From contig NZ_JAGHZS010000008.1 of assembly GCF_017745275.1 (NCBI RefSeq), positions 371,165 through 435,164 of the forward strand: a stretch of 64,000 nt of DNA, read 5' to 3'. Origin of the DNA: Chitinophaga sp. Its GTDB lineage: Bacteria > Bacteroidota > Bacteroidia > Chitinophagales > Chitinophagaceae. Of this stretch, positions 63,666 to 64,000 are shown one piece after another (within the stretch, counting starts at the first letter, position 1; each line of letters starts with the position of its first letter). The position numbers and the translations under genes were made by a program. Under the pieces are notes generated by a model. It was not told where the DNA came from and ran no database searches. It saw nothing but the letters and a program-made list of their open reading frames with translations.

Positions 63666-63850
63666 GTTTTTCTCTTTCATATAAAAAAATAATGCCATTA
63701 TGTAGATACATAGTGGCATATCCCTATAACTGTCACACTTTTAATTATAACTGTCCAATGATCGAAATCACCGCTTGGTGATCTCTTTCGCTAATAAGAC
63801 GCAGTAAATACCATTGTCCCCTACTCTGTTTAAAAAAAAATATAAACACC
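63666..63850. other. AT-rich intergenic stretch after metF
   Basis: No reading frame of note. It contains one small inverted repeat, ATGCCATTATGTA/TACATAGTGGCAT (about 63692-63718, one mismatch). Otherwise I see nothing. Confidence 0.5.
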
Positions 63851-63913
63851 GAAAGCAGAAGGCATAAAGCATAAAGCTATTATAGCGAATGATCAAAGCG
63901 AATAACTATGAAA
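63851..63913. repeat. Family B palindrome, left arm only
   Basis: GAAAGCAGAAGGCATAAAGC, then CATAAAGCTATTATAGCGAA and TGATCAAAGCG. These correspond to the left arm of the copies at 28526 and 47060. Where the right arm should follow, the insertion-sequence end begins at about 63914. Confidence 0.8.
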
Positions 63914-63949
63914 TGCCCCCTAAAAGTTGGACACTTTTAGGGGGCATTT
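63911..63949 (+). mobile_element. Left end of an insertion sequence with terminal hairpin
   Basis: TGCCCCCTAAAAGTTGGACA at 63914-63933 looks like an IS3-type terminal repeat that starts with TG. It is part of a perfect 17-bp hairpin (63911-63927 with 63933-63949) whose right arm ends in T just before the transposase ATG. Such a hairpin can block read-through into the transposase gene. The element continues past the window. Confidence 0.55.
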
Positions 63950-63951
63950 TT

Positions 63952-64000
63952 ATGGCAGGAAAGACAAAATTCAGTTTAAAACAGAAGCTGTCAGCAGTGC
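63952..64000 (+). CDS. Start of a probable transposase (OrfA-type helix-turn-helix), cut by the right edge
   Basis: Only 16 codons are visible: MAGKTKFSLKQKLSAV. A basic start followed by FS..QKL.AV resembles the first helix of the helix-turn-helix domain in IS3-type OrfA proteins. The IS-like end directly upstream supports this. With so little sequence the family is uncertain. Confidence 0.5.
   Translation, partial: MAGKTKFSLKQKLSAV

Overview
The window is chromosomal DNA of a Bacteroidota bacterium, most likely family Chitinophagaceae (Chitinophaga or a close relative). The evidence is two SusC/SusD pairs, ECF sigma/FecR regulation, the long form of IspG, a split two-gene methionine synthase, a RicT/PSP1 protein, a zinc metallopeptidase of the YugP type, ribosomal protein THX, and promoters of the Bacteroidota type (TTTG, 19-21 nt, TAnnTTTG). 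The genus is an inference. I see no tRNA, rRNA or CRISPR array.

Layout. 1-5612: efflux operon (RND permease cut by the left edge, TolC-like channel) with an AraC regulator upstream, all on the minus strand. 5776-8223: ispG and a small secreted Lys/Ala-rich protein with a duplicated KKDGTPD motif. 8495-11787: a cluster with a near-consensus promoter, encoding a TsdA-like dihaem cytochrome, a secreted DsrE-like protein, a periplasmic binding protein and a LysR regulator. 11796-16056: acetyltransferases, a metallo-beta-lactamase-fold hydrolase, a lipocalin-like lipoprotein, and a sigma factor followed by two paralogous short anti-sigma-like proteins, none of which starts with ATG. 16198-21795: CoA-transferase, LpxR-like protein, lipoproteins, SRPBCC protein, Ig-like lipoprotein and recR. 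22243-27667: small genes, split metH, xthA and a DUF4286 protein. 27984-34426: HU, rpsTHX, pdxH, a DUF3298-type lipoprotein, pyrH, and the rplM-rpsI-rpsB-tsf operon. 34688-39198: a SusC/SusD pair without local regulators. 39444-48375: zinc peptidase, radA, comF-like gene, glutathione peroxidase, lipoprotein, holB, ricT and an NdpA-type nucleoid protein. 48530-59301: an SMP-30 protein and a polysaccharide-utilisation-type locus in the order sigma, FecR, SusC with STN domain, SusD, large putative glycoside hydrolase. 59412-62495: lptB, a GH3 protein and fabG. 62659-63612: metF. The right edge enters an insertion sequence.

The most striking structure not explained by genes is a set of about a dozen intergenic palindromes in two families. 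Family A arms are runs of a heptad ending in TTAGC. Family B arms are runs of AAAGCAT/AAAGCAG-type units around a GCGAATGAC core. Several have perfect 52-55 bp arms. They sit mostly at gene 3' ends, but also inside the ribosomal-protein operon and in a divergent promoter region. The last family B copy has only its left arm before an insertion-sequence end, which suggests the element jumped into the palindrome.
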